The position numbers and the translations under genes are program-made. From an uncultured Bdellovibrionales bacterium (GTDB lineage Bacteria > Bdellovibrionota > FAC87 > UBA2466), in the NCBI GenBank assembly GCA_937903155.1, contig CALCZU010000030.1:12869-76868 (forward strand): a DNA stretch of 64,000 nucleotides, given 5' to 3'. The notes below the pieces were generated by a model. That model did no database searches, was not told the origin of the DNA, and saw nothing but the letters and a program-made list of their open reading frames with translations. Below are positions 16,685-25,559 of the stretch, one piece after another (positions within the stretch are counted from its first letter, which is position 1; the number at the start of each line of letters is the position of its first letter).

Positions 16685-18387
16685 AAACGAAATATATTTT
16701 TGTGACGGGAGGAGTTCTTTCCTCATTGGGAAAAGGTCTCGCGTCGGCTTCTTTAGGGGCATTGCTTGAAAATCGTGGCATTCAAATTACGATGATGAAA
16801 ATGGATCCTTATTTGAATGTGGATCCTGGAACGATGAATCCTTTTCAACATGGCGAAGTTTTTGTGACTGAAGACGGCGCGGAAACCGATCTCGATCTTG
16901 GACATTACGAGCGCTTCACGAACGTGAATTTAAAGCGAGAAAACAGTGTGACCGCCGGTCAAGTTTACGAGACCGTCATCGCTCGCGAACGCCGTGGGGG
17001 CTATTTAGGCGGAACGGTTCAAGTCATTCCTCACATTACCGATGAAATTAAAGAGAGAGTAAAAAACGCAGCCAAAGGAAAAGAAGTCGCGATTATCGAA
17101 ATCGGTGGAACCGTCGGCGATATCGAATCCCTTCCCTTTTTGGAAGCGATTAGACAGTTTCGATTCGATGTGGGAGAAGAAAATGTTTTATTTATTCATC
17201 TGACATTGGTTCCTTATCTAGGCCTATCGGGCGAGTTAAAGACAAAACCCACTCAGCATTCCGTGCAAAAATTGAGAGAGATTGGAATTCAACCCGATTT
17301 TCTATTGTGTCGCACCGACCGTGACATCCCAGAAGATATTAAGGCAAAGATTGCACTCTTTTGTAACATGAAAGCCGAAAATGTAATTACGGCGAGGGAC
17401 GTCTCTAATATTTATGAAGTGCCTTTGGTTTATTACCAGCAACGTTTCGATGAAAAAATCTGTGAACGTTTGCGTCTTAAGAACAAAGCCAAAGGTTTAG
17501 ACCGCTGGGCTAAAATCGCTCAGATTATCTCCGCACCCAAAAACGGTGAAATCGAAATCGGAGTGGTTGGAAAGTATGTCGATCTGACCGAGTCTTACAA
17601 GAGTGTCAGTGAAGCGCTCGTTCATGGAGGAATTGCCAATCAAGTTTTGTTAAAATTGAGATACATCGATTCTGAAAAACTCGAAAAGCAGAAAAATCTT
17701 GAAGAGCAACTCGAAGGCCTCTCCGGCATTTTGGTTCCCGGAGGTTTTGGCCAACGTGGAGTGGAAGGAAAAATCAAAGCCATTCAATACGCAAGAACGC
17801 ATAAGATTCCTTACTTTGGAATTTGCATCGGTCTTCAGCTAGCCATCATCGAATATGCGAGAAATATTTGTGGATTAAATAAAGCTACGAGCCGTGAGTT
17901 CTCCAATACCGGAGAATTCGTTATTGATTTAATGGAAGACCAAAAACGCGTCGATAAACTCGGTGGCAGCATGCGACTGGGTTCTTACCAATGTAAGATC
18001 TCAAGCGGAACGATTGCGAACGAAGTTTATGGTAAAACCGAAATTTCTGAACGTCACAGGCATCGATACGAGGTGAATAACCACTATCGAAAGACTTTAG
18101 AAGAAGAAGGCCTCATCGTTTCAGGTGTGAACCCGGAGTTGAAACTCGTCGAAATGATCGAAGTTAAAGGTCATCCGTGGTTCTTGGGATGTCAGTTCCA
18201 TCCCGAATTCAAATCAAAACCCTTTCTGCCCCATCCTTTGTTCGTAGGTTTTGTGAAGGCTTCTTTAAAGTATCACGCGTCTAAAGGGATGAAGCCGACG
18301 AGAAAAGGGAAAAAGGATTCAAACATTCTCTTAACGCAAGGTAAGCGCAAAGCCCGTTCGAACAGCTCCCGCGAAGCCCGACTGTGA
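16681..18387 (+). CDS. pyrG: CTP synthase
   Basis: Makes CTP from UTP, ATP and glutamine. A 568-residue protein with the amidoligase domain (GGVLSSLGKGLASASLG, QHGEVFVTEDGAETDLDLGH, IEIGGTVGDIESLPF) and a C-terminal class-I glutamine amidotransferase domain with the nucleophile in YFGICIGLQLAIIEYAR (Cys) and the His-Glu of QFHPEFKSKP. The last about 30 residues are a Lys/Arg/Ser-rich extension beyond the usual end. Overlap with kdsB suggests translational coupling. A weak hairpin (gttaatct/agattaac, 18394-18418) follows the stop but lacks a good T run. Confidence 0.97.
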   Translation: MKTKYIFVTGGVLSSLGKGLASASLGALLENRGIQITMMKMDPYLNVDPGTMNPFQHGEVFVTEDGAETDLDLGHYERFTNVNLKRENSVTAGQVYETVIARERRGGYLGGTVQVIPHITDEIKERVKNAAKGKEVAIIEIGGTVGDIESLPFLEAIRQFRFDVGEENVLFIHLTLVPYLGLSGELKTKPTQHSVQKLREIGIQPDFLLCRTDRDIPEDIKAKIALFCNMKAENVITARDVSNIYEVPLVYYQQRFDEKICERLRLKNKAKGLDRWAKIAQIISAPKNGEIEIGVVGKYVDLTESYKSVSEALVHGGIANQVLLKLRYIDSEKLEKQKNLEEQLEGLSGILVPGGFGQRGVEGKIKAIQYARTHKIPYFGICIGLQLAIIEYARNICGLNKATSREFSNTGEFVIDLMEDQKRVDKLGGSMRLGSYQCKISSGTIANEVYGKTEISERHRHRYEVNNHYRKTLEEEGLIVSGVNPELKLVEMIEVKGHPWFLGCQFHPEFKSKPFLPHPLFVGFVKASLKYHASKGMKPTRKGKKDSNILLTQGKRKARSNSSREARL

Positions 18388-18441
18388 TATAATGTTAATC
18401 TCATAGACTCAGATTAACACTTCTTCCGTCCGCGCTTCGCA

Positions 18442-19568
18442 ATGACAGAAACAACCACGCAGAAACATTTTTCGACTTTGGATGGGCTGCGAGGACTGGC
18501 GGTTTTATACGTTTTTATTTTTCATTTTTCTGAATTTGAATCTTTTTCGTGGAAAAGCGAAGTTTACTTGAGGTTTGTAAAACTCGGTTGGAGCGGGGTA
18601 GATCTTTTCTTTGTCTTGTCTGGTTTTTTGTTATCAGGGATTCTTATCGATTCTAAAAACTCTTTTCACTATTACCGAAATTTCTACATCAGACGTAGTT
18701 TGCGGATTTTGCCTCTACATTACAGTTTTTTGATTTTAACTCTTTTTATTCTACCCCTTTTAAGCGCAGGACTGGCGGATATTGCGCTTCGAGGGCAAAA
18801 ATACTGGGCGCCTTATTTTTTCTTTCTTGCAAATTTTGTGAATATGGCAACTGGCTGGAAGGGAAACTGGCTCGATCCCATGTGGAGCCTCGCGGTCGAA
18901 GAGCAGTTTTATTTTTTCTGGCCAAAGATCGTGAAAAGTCTTTCTCAATCGAAGCTAAAGTTTCTGTGCTTTGCAATCATCCTTATCTGCCCTTTGATTC
19001 GCCTTGGCCTCATCGTTTTAGAAGTGAACCCGCTCATAAATTATGTTTTTATCTTGTCCAGACTCGATGCTTTGGCGGTGGGGGGGCTTGTTGCTATTTT
19101 ATACCGGGAGAAAAGTAAAATTCTTCTGGACCGAAATCTAGCGGTTCTGGGCGCGCTATTTGGGGCGGGCATTGCGGTGGTTTATTACACATCCCCGTTT
19201 GCGAGAACATTTGCAAGTATGTTCGTGGGTTATTCCTTTTTGGCAGTTTTTTATGGGGCCTTACTCGCATCTCTTTTACATCCCGATGAGAAGCATTTAA
19301 GAACGCGTGTTTTTTCGTACTTTTTTTAAGGATTGTAGGAAAATATAGCTATGGGATTTATTTGTTCCATGTCCCTGTTCGAACCCTGTTAATGCAGTAT
19401 AAGATTTTCTCAGGCGCGTTCGTGAAATATGGAATTTCTTTTACCGCCAGTCATTCCCTTTTTGTTTTAATTGGATTTGCCAGCACGTTTTTTTGTGCGT
19501 GGGTGAGTTACGAGGGAATGGAAAAAAGATTCCTAAAATTGAAGCGATTTTTCCCGGCTTCTGCGTGA
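18442..19568 (+). pseudogene. OafA/YrhL-type membrane acyltransferase, frameshifted in a T run
   Basis: An acyltransferase-3 family protein that would O-acylate surface glycans. The first frame (18442-19329) carries the signatures LDGLRGLAVLYVFIFHFSEF, SGVDLFFVLSGFLLSG, IRRSLRILPLHY and WSLAVEEQFYFFWP, with about eight membrane helices, then stops at a run of seven T (19321-19327). The rest continues in another frame from 19326: RIVGKYSYGIYLFHVPVRTL, then SYEGMEKRFLKLKRFF, the classic end of the family. One extra T would restore about 375 residues. This is either a real lesion, a phase-variable tract or an assembly error. The 3' end overlaps the convergent oxidoreductase gene by about 36 bases. 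Confidence 0.8.
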
Positions 19569-21149
19569 AGCTTCTTTTTGAATTTTTCCCAATAAGTTTT
19601 TTCTCAAGATGGAACTCGCGGTGACAACACCTGAAAATGCAGCGCCCCCAACACCGACCGTTAGAATATCCTGACCGGTCATAAAAAGATTTTGGATAGG
19701 CGTGTGCGAACGTAACCAACGCATCCGAAATCTTGCGGGGGTATGTTCGAGTCCATAAATTTCGCCTGAAGAGTAATTAGAAAAATGCTGGGTTGAAAGA
19801 GGTGTCGAAAATTCGCAAGTGTGGATATGATTTTTTGCCTGGGGAACAACCTCGAAGAGTTTATTCAAGAGTCTTTGCTTTTGAACCTCTTTGAATTTTT
19901 CGTAGTCCTCTCCGCGCTTTTTTAAAGAAGTGCCATCCCACTTTTTAAACCATTCGAAGGGCGCCATCCCTAAGACTTGAATCGTCGACTGATTGGGGTG
20001 GGACTCTTCCCATAGAGGATCCTTCGCTGAAGGAAATGAAATATAGGCGAAAGGAAGCGGTGCATCCGGATCTAAATGAAAGTTTTCGAAGAGAGAATCG
20101 AAATGATAATCCGAATACATCCAGTAGTTAAATTTGGGCAAATTCAAATCTTTATCGGAACGATTGAGTCCCACGTAGGCACAAAAATGCGAAATCGACG
20201 GTTTGATCGTTTTTAATTGTTGAAGGATAGGAAAGGGCTTATCGGGAACCTCTTTCAAAAATCGTTCGAAAGTATTGCGGGCTCCCGCATTGCTAATTAC
20301 TTTGTCAGAAAAAATCTCGTCCCCGTTTTTGAGGCGCACCCCAACGGCCTTGTTTTTTACAAGAAGGATTTGATCGACTTCCGCCCGCAAGCAGAGTTTT
20401 CCCCCGTACTTCGTAAATTCTTCCAAAATTGAATGGTGGATTCGCGACGCCCCTCCGCTAGGATAGCTTCCGCCGTTTAAGTAATGACCGGCGACTAACG
20501 CGTGCATTGCAAAACTGCTCTTCTTGGGCGGCAGGCCGTAATCGCCACATTGAGCGGTGAGCACTGAGATCAGTTTTTCATTGTTAGTCAGCCTTCTCAA
20601 AACTTCATAGGTTGTTTGGTCTGACCACTTATAAAATCCATTTCGTAAGATCCAGCCCACGTATTTACTTAACGGAATGGGCATCGAACGTTCGCCGAAA
20701 TGCATGAGGGTGCGGAGTCGAACTTTTTTAAGTAGAGAAAAGTACGATTCGATGGCGGAACGATCGTCGGGGAATTTTTCAACGAGTTTCTGAATCTGGT
20801 TTTCTTCTCCCGCGACAAAATCATAAGTGTCGTTGGCAATCACCACCCGATCGTAGATTTCTCCCATCGGTTCCCACAAAAGCTTCGCATCTGTCAGATA
20901 ATCAAAAACTTGCCGCAGCTGGGCTTCGGGACGGTGGACCTCTCCGACATAGTGGACTCCGACATCCCATTCATAACCTTGTCGTTTAAAAGTATGAGAG
21001 AAGCCGCCAGGAAGATAATGGCGTTCTAAAACGAGAACCTTTTTCCCCTCTTTTGCAAGGAGGGTGGCCGCCGTAAGACCTCCGATTCCTGAGCCAATGA
21101 CGATGCAATCATATTTCTCTCGGGCGATAGATGGAGAATAGGCATGCAC
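19533..21149 (-). CDS. FAD-dependent CrtI/retinol-saturase-type oxidoreductase
   Basis: A 538-residue flavoprotein. The FAD-binding dinucleotide motif is at the N-terminus (IVIGSGIGGLTAATLLAKEG, then LVLERHYLPGGFSHTF), followed by GYEWDVGVHYVGEV, PPKKSSFAMHALVAGHY, SYPSGGASRIHHSILEEF and the C-terminal FAD segment LFMTGQDILTVGVGGAAFSG. This pattern fits phytoene desaturases and all-trans-retinol 13,14-reductase relatives, which act on polyene or isoprenoid lipids. No crtB or other carotenoid genes are nearby, so the substrate is open. A stretch before the first Met-rich region (MHAYSPSIAREKYD) is short, so the start is reasonable. Confidence 0.85.
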   Translation of the reverse strand: MHAYSPSIAREKYDCIVIGSGIGGLTAATLLAKEGKKVLVLERHYLPGGFSHTFKRQGYEWDVGVHYVGEVHRPEAQLRQVFDYLTDAKLLWEPMGEIYDRVVIANDTYDFVAGEENQIQKLVEKFPDDRSAIESYFSLLKKVRLRTLMHFGERSMPIPLSKYVGWILRNGFYKWSDQTTYEVLRRLTNNEKLISVLTAQCGDYGLPPKKSSFAMHALVAGHYLNGGSYPSGGASRIHHSILEEFTKYGGKLCLRAEVDQILLVKNKAVGVRLKNGDEIFSDKVISNAGARNTFERFLKEVPDKPFPILQQLKTIKPSISHFCAYVGLNRSDKDLNLPKFNYWMYSDYHFDSLFENFHLDPDAPLPFAYISFPSAKDPLWEESHPNQSTIQVLGMAPFEWFKKWDGTSLKKRGEDYEKFKEVQKQRLLNKLFEVVPQAKNHIHTCEFSTPLSTQHFSNYSSGEIYGLEHTPARFRMRWLRSHTPIQNLFMTGQDILTVGVGGAAFSGVVTASSILRKNLLGKIQKEASRRSREKSLQF

Positions 21150-21192
21150 CCTTATCCAGTACCTGAGTTCATGAGGGGTGACAACGGGCAGG

Positions 21193-21230
21193 CAAAAAAA
21201 AACGACCAGCCCCTAAGGACTGGCCGTTTT
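21193..21230 (-). terminator. Terminator of the SurA-DsbA gene
   Basis: On the minus strand a GC-rich stem (aacggccag pairing with ctggtcgtt, one G-T pair) is followed by a run of nine or more T. It starts 13 bases after the stop of the gene at 21243. Confidence 0.8.
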
Positions 21231-21242
21231 AAATTTCAGAAA

Positions 21243-22304
21243 TTACTTCTTTGCTAAGCGATCGATTTTTTCTTTGAATTTTTCGAAGGGCTGCGCTCCT
21301 TGGAGGAGAGCACCATTGATCACGAAAGAAGGAGTCGCTTGAATTCCGACAGACTCGGATTCTTTGCGGCTTTTGTTAATCAGTTCTTCATGTTTCTTCT
21401 TATCAAAGCATTCCGCAAATTTCGTGGCGTCCATTCCCAGCTTTCCAGCGTAGGTTTTGAAATCCGCATCTTCGAGTTTTTGTTGGTTTTCGAAAAGCAT
21501 ATCGTGCATTTCCCAGAATTTACCCTGGTCTTCGGCGCATTGAGCAGCCATGGAAGCCGGGAAAGCGCGTGGGTGATTGGGAAGCGGCATATGTCTGAAA
21601 ACGATTTTAATTTTTTCAGGACCGAATTCTTTTTTCAGTCTTTGAATCGTTGGCACCGCTCTCGCGCAGAACGGACATTGGAAATCGGAGAATTCTACGA
21701 TGGTAATCGGAGCATTCTTATTTCCCCAAGTTGGGTAACCATCGGTCGTGACTTTGAGGCTTGGCGATTCTGGCTCAGGAATCATGATCTTCACTTTGGA
21801 AGTTTCACGAAGTTTTGCGACGTAGGCTTGACGTTTTTCGAATTTTTGGCGGTATTTTAAATATTCTTTCACGTCGTCTTTTTTGACTCTCGGATCTTTC
21901 AACGAAAGACCTTTGGAAGCTAAAAATTCATCGATTTGTTTGTCGGTGACTTCAGCGACAACGCCTTGGGATTCTTTATCGAGAAGTTGTTCCATCGAAA
22001 TATTTTGCTTTTTGGCTTCAATTTCGATCACTTTTTGATCAACGTATTCGTTGATTGCTTGTTCTTTGGTTCGATAAACTTCTTCTTCGAGATCGAACAA
22101 ACGAGTTTTGATTGCGGCAAACGCTTCAGAAGCTTTTACGGAACGGCCTCCGAATTCAGCAACCACCGGATCGCCTCCGCTCATGCTTCCGCCGCCCTTG
22201 ATTGCCATCGCGCCGATGACACCTACGACGATTCCAACTACGACACAAACGCCGTAGATGAGCGAATGGTTAGATCCGCCTTTTGATTGATTTGCCTCAG
22301 TCAT
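21243..22304 (-). CDS. SurA-like N-domain fused to DsbA-type thioredoxin domain
   Basis: A 353-residue inner-membrane-anchored protein. One membrane helix at about 15-35 is followed by a helical segment (about 45-165: PVVAEFGGRSVKASEAF, INEYVDQKVIEIEAKKQNIS, VTDKQIDEFLASKG) like the chaperone N-domain of SurA/PrsA, then a DsbA-type domain with CPFC at 210-213 (VEFSDFQCPFCARAVP) and cis-Pro loop QATPSFVING. It should combine client binding with disulfide chemistry in the periplasm. AGGAG about nine bases before the ATG supports the start. lipB lies 52 bases upstream on the same strand and may be in the same transcript. Confidence 0.87.
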   Translation of the reverse strand: MTEANQSKGGSNHSLIYGVCVVVGIVVGVIGAMAIKGGGSMSGGDPVVAEFGGRSVKASEAFAAIKTRLFDLEEEVYRTKEQAINEYVDQKVIEIEAKKQNISMEQLLDKESQGVVAEVTDKQIDEFLASKGLSLKDPRVKKDDVKEYLKYRQKFEKRQAYVAKLRETSKVKIMIPEPESPSLKVTTDGYPTWGNKNAPITIVEFSDFQCPFCARAVPTIQRLKKEFGPEKIKIVFRHMPLPNHPRAFPASMAAQCAEDQGKFWEMHDMLFENQQKLEDADFKTYAGKLGMDATKFAECFDKKKHEELINKSRKESESVGIQATPSFVINGALLQGAQPFEKFKEKIDRLAKK

Positions 22305-22356
22305 ACTTCGTTCTCCTAAATAGGGGTAAAAAACAATGCGCTAAGACTATCGGCTT

Positions 22357-22992
22357 TTAAGCCAGAATGAAACTTTTTTTAATGGATTGCACCAGTTGAT
22401 TTGATGCGTCAATCCAGGTGGATTTGACCCCGTTTTGCCAGAGAGATGTGAGAGCAACTTCTTTTTGGCCACAGGGATGAATGCCCCGGAAGGGATTGTG
22501 TTGAGGCGATAAATATAGCGCAAACCCATGCGAGGTCACTCCACGTTGAATGCGGATTCCAAAGGAGCAAATTTTTTCATCGCCGACGTAGATTCCGTAG
22601 GGTTCGTCTTTAATTTGAGAAACGAGATTCTGCAAATTCAAATAGTTTTGAACGGCTTTTGATAAAATAGCGACGTACGCTTTGGTATCTCTCTCCGCTA
22701 ACCCTAAAGTTTTCAAAGCAAGAATCGGAAAAACCACAATTTGTCCCGGACCGTGATACGTCCATTTTCCACCGCGAGTGACAGGCGTCAGAGCGATCTC
22801 CTTTTCTCGACAAGTAGATTCATCCCACAAGAGATCGGATTTTTCAGCGGAAATTCCTGCGGTAAAAGTCGGTTTTGGTTCAAAAACCAGCAGAAAACTC
22901 TCGCGTGGATCTTCTGTGACTTTGAGCAAACACTCTTCTTGAATGCCTAAAATAGCCTCGAAAGAAACATCTCTAAATACTTGAACTTGCAT
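22357..22992 (-). CDS. lipB: Octanoyl-[acyl carrier protein]:protein N-octanoyltransferase
   Basis: Transfers octanoate from ACP to lipoyl domains, the first step of lipoate synthesis. A 211-residue protein, normal length. The signatures are RGGKWTYHGPGQIVVFPI, then KICSFGIRIQRGVTSHGFAL with the catalytic Lys, and FRGIHPCGQ with the catalytic Cys. N-terminal part (PTFTAGISAEKSDLL) also fits. No lipA is in the window. Confidence 0.93.
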   Translation of the reverse strand: MQVQVFRDVSFEAILGIQEECLLKVTEDPRESFLLVFEPKPTFTAGISAEKSDLLWDESTCREKEIALTPVTRGGKWTYHGPGQIVVFPILALKTLGLAERDTKAYVAILSKAVQNYLNLQNLVSQIKDEPYGIYVGDEKICSFGIRIQRGVTSHGFALYLSPQHNPFRGIHPCGQKEVALTSLWQNGVKSTWIDASNQLVQSIKKSFILA

Positions 22993-23128
22993 AAAGAGAG
23001 ACTACAAGCAGCCGGAAGCACTTGCAAGGACGGCGGATAACGGCCTTTATTCTTTCTTTTTCTTATCCCTTTTTTGGAAGCAACTATGTTATACGCGAGT
23101 TTACGTACACTCGAAGTGAGCCAAAAGA

Positions 23129-23791
23129 ATGAAAAACAAATTCATTTTTCTCATACTCATATCAACGCTAAACGCGTTTCCTGCCTTTGCAGAAATCAGA
23201 TGCCTCACGTTACTCGCGGGCTTAATAAAAACGTCCTATACCTCTAAGACGGCCTACAAGCGGAGTGCTTGCATGATTAATTCAGGGGAGCTCGCCAGAA
23301 ATATTTCTAAAAAGTTAGCGCATGAAATTGATCTGGATGAACTCAATATTTTGTTTATCAAACACCGGGACTTATCGAATCCGTTCGTCGTTCCAAACCA
23401 AATTCCAACCCTTCAGTTTCTGGTGCCCCATCACCGCCGGACTGCTTTAATGAGTGATTCAAGTCGTTTCTACACGACATGGAAGTACCATGCCGTTTTA
23501 GAATTTCGCGGACTGATTATGGATCTTGATTTCGAAAATATTTCCGAACCCATTCCTGCACGCATCTATTTTCAGAAAATGTTTCCGCCGCTTTCCATTA
23601 CTAAAATAAAAAAGAATGTGATTGACCCCGAGGGCTATCTCAATGACTGGGGGAAACTTCATCTGCATAAAATCCCTGCTAAATTTTATCTTGATCACTA
23701 CCCAAAACGTCCTGACGACCTCGATCGCGAAAGCACAGAAAAGTTACTGTTGCTACCTGCTATCGATTTAGAAGATTATTTAGCGCCCTAA
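23129..23791 (+). CDS. Secreted protein, possible Cys-His-Asp hydrolase fold
   Basis: A 220-residue protein with a clear signal peptide (FIFLILISTLNAFPAFA). No firm family. The arrangement Cys48 (RSACMINSGELARNIS), then TTWKYHAVLEF with His121, then GLIMDLDFENISEPIPARIY with Asp132/134 recalls the Cys, Trp-x-Tyr-His-Val and Asp-x-Asp blocks of protein-glutaminase and N-terminal glutamine amidase folds. If right, it would deamidate or cut peptides outside the cytosol. This rests on motif spacing only. It has its own upstream region and a long inverted repeat follows its stop. Confidence 0.4.
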   Translation: MKNKFIFLILISTLNAFPAFAEIRCLTLLAGLIKTSYTSKTAYKRSACMINSGELARNISKKLAHEIDLDELNILFIKHRDLSNPFVVPNQIPTLQFLVPHHRRTALMSDSSRFYTTWKYHAVLEFRGLIMDLDFENISEPIPARIYFQKMFPPLSITKIKKNVIDPEGYLNDWGKLHLHKIPAKFYLDHYPKRPDDLDRESTEKLLLLPAIDLEDYLAP

Positions 23792-23830
23792 AACTTTCGA
23801 AATACGGTCTGATTATTTTCCACAGAACGA

Positions 23831-23963
23831 GGGATTGGGAGGGGACCGGGGCACAACGGAGCCCAAGTTGTTTCGCAGACCCTCAATAAGGTTCGGAGAC
23901 TCACGGATGTTTTGTCGAGAAGGGTACTTGGGTTCCGTTGTGCCCCGGTCCCCTTCCAATCCC
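23831..23963. repeat. Long imperfect inverted repeat (38-base arms)
   Basis: Arms at 23831-23868 and 23926-23963 are reverse complements at 36 of 38 positions, very GC-rich (core accggggcacaacgga), and separated by 57 bases. It sits between the 23129 gene and pgsA and spans most of that gap. Features fit a MITE-like or REP-type element; it could also act as a strong bidirectional terminator, though no T run follows. No other copy is seen in the window. Confidence 0.75.
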
Positions 23964-23977
23964 GTCGCTGCGAGCAA

Positions 23978-24586
23978 TTACTGGGATCGAAGCGCTTTGA
24001 AGTCTTGTTTAAAGTGGGTACGGAAGCGGGGGAAGTAACGCAAGAATGTTGTGACTTGAAGAACTGCGAGTAGGCAGTGGATGACGAGGCGGAGTTCGGA
24101 GGGCAGGGCGTTTGAGGGTAGTTTAAAAAGTTCGGCGCCGATGAGGATTGCGACCCAGACGTATTGTAAAAACGTATTCCATTTTCCGATTTTAAGAGTT
24201 TCGAAGGTGACGGTATTTTGAATGTTTGAAAGATTCGCCATCATAAAGCCCAGCACTTGAAGTAAATTCACCGAGAATACGAGTCCAGTGAACCAGGCGG
24301 GGCTGAGCCCCAGGTGCATGAGACTAATATAAAACGAAACGAGGATAATTTTATCCGCAACCGGATCGAGGATTGCGCCAATTTTCGAAACACAATTCCA
24401 ACGGCGCGCTAAATACCCATCTAAAAAATCGGTGAGGCCTGTGAGCACAAAAAGTCCGACTGCCATTTCGGATTTTTTTTCGAATAGGAAATAAAGTGCG
24501 AGGGGACAACACAGAATGCGAATGCAGGTGAGGATATTAGGAATCTGCTTTAAAATGTAATGTGTTCTACTGGGTCGGAGGAGCAT
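23978..24586 (-). CDS. pgsA: CDP-alcohol phosphatidyltransferase (phosphatidylglycerophosphate synthase-like)
   Basis: A 202-residue integral membrane enzyme. The full CDP-alcohol phosphotransferase signature is present: GLTDFLDGYLARRW followed by GAILDPVADKI, giving the pattern Asp-x2-Asp-Gly-x2-Ala-Arg-x8-Gly-x3-Asp-x3-Asp. The start IPNILTCIRI and multiple hydrophobic helices match PgsA, which makes phosphatidylglycerophosphate. Other alcohol acceptors cannot be excluded. Its first 20 bases overlap the end of the upstream lipoprotein gene, so it may be the third gene of the operon starting at 26680. Confidence 0.87.
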   Translation of the reverse strand: MLLRPSRTHYILKQIPNILTCIRILCCPLALYFLFEKKSEMAVGLFVLTGLTDFLDGYLARRWNCVSKIGAILDPVADKIILVSFYISLMHLGLSPAWFTGLVFSVNLLQVLGFMMANLSNIQNTVTFETLKIGKWNTFLQYVWVAILIGAELFKLPSNALPSELRLVIHCLLAVLQVTTFLRYFPRFRTHFKQDFKALRSQ

Positions 24587-25559
24587 AAACTTCCACCCGA
24601 TCCCTTTCTTGAAATCCCGCGCCCGAGTGCATCACTGCTACCGAGCCATCACTTCCAAAAAATTCAACGACTTTTAGAATCCCTTTGAATCGACCGGGAG
24701 CCACTCCCAATGAGGATCCACTTTCATCATCAAAAATTTCGCGTCCTGTTCCAAACACTTTGAGGAGCTGACCTTTTTGCAGCCCGCTTTGTTCGCCCGC
24801 GTTGATGTAGTAACGGTGCAAATCGATTTTTGCGATTCGCCCCATCCACGCGATTTTTCGCGCGTGGGATGCAAAGGCGGGATAAATTTTATTGAGCGCG
24901 TTGTCGACGGCGGTTTTTCCCCGATCAGCTTCATACGCTTCTTCCGTTTTCGAACTGAGAAAGCGAGTATGTTCTTCAGTGACTTGAGCGTCGGCCGTTT
25001 TGCTTAAGAGAAGTTTCTCATTGCCGGCGTCATGAAGCATAAACTTCACCGTTGCCGTAACGGTTTGGTATTTTGTTCGAAACAGTCCGACTTCGTCGCC
25101 TCTTTCCTTAATTTCTACTTTTTCAATACTGCCGGAGACAATGGCGGAGACCCCTTGGCTACGTGCCAGTTCAAAGACTCTCTTGTAGTCAATTCTTCCT
25201 TTGGCGCCGTAGAACGATTCGTGATCTTCTAACGCCTCTTCGTCGATGAAAGAATATTCCGCAAACGAATTGATCTTATCTTTTACGGAAAGGGCTGCGT
25301 GGTCCGCAAGCTCAGTTCCTCCAAGACCCGAATAGTTCGCAAATTTTAGAACAAGAATTTTCTTTTTGGGTCGAGCGTTTTTTTCTCCAAGACTATTCTC
25401 TGCAACCGGCGGAGCTTCGGGGCTAGGAGTCGGTGTGGGGGTCGGTTCATTGAATACCAAAGTTTTGGGTTCTTCGGTCGAGGTTAACCCCACCCAACGA
25501 AAAATCGCACAACCTTGAAATAACAAAAAGACGGGAAGAAGCAGTAGAAGTTTTTTCAC
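24567..25559 (-). CDS. CsgG/FlgT-like outer-membrane lipoprotein
   Basis: A 330-residue protein read from a GTG. A lipobox (LLFQGC) follows a short hydrophobic signal, then a Thr-Pro-rich linker. Residues about 68-205 (KKILVLKFANYSGLGGTELA, SFIDEEALEDHES, GVSAIVSGSIEKVEI) resemble a CsgG fold; residues about 235-328 (GRIAKIDLHRYYINAGEQSG, then GQLLKVFGTGREIFDDESG and QERDRVEVY) resemble the FlgT C-domain. FlgT and relatives form outer rings around flagellar motors or secretion channels. Translational coupling: the start overlaps the previous stop by one base. Family assignment is by pattern; the motor link is inference. Confidence 0.62.
   Translation of the reverse strand: MKKLLLLLPVFLLFQGCAIFRWVGLTSTEEPKTLVFNEPTPTPTPSPEAPPVAENSLGEKNARPKKKILVLKFANYSGLGGTELADHAALSVKDKINSFAEYSFIDEEALEDHESFYGAKGRIDYKRVFELARSQGVSAIVSGSIEKVEIKERGDEVGLFRTKYQTVTATVKFMLHDAGNEKLLLSKTADAQVTEEHTRFLSSKTEEAYEADRGKTAVDNALNKIYPAFASHARKIAWMGRIAKIDLHRYYINAGEQSGLQKGQLLKVFGTGREIFDDESGSSLGVAPGRFKGILKVVEFFGSDGSVAVMHSGAGFQERDRVEVYAPPTQ

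Noticed and set aside
18394..18418. Possible terminator after pyrG
   Set aside because: An 8-base-pair stem exists but the AT-rich stem and missing T run make it too weak to list.
21300..21860. 186-codon open frame on the plus strand
   Set aside because: It is the antisense of the SurA-DsbA gene and shows no signal or motif.
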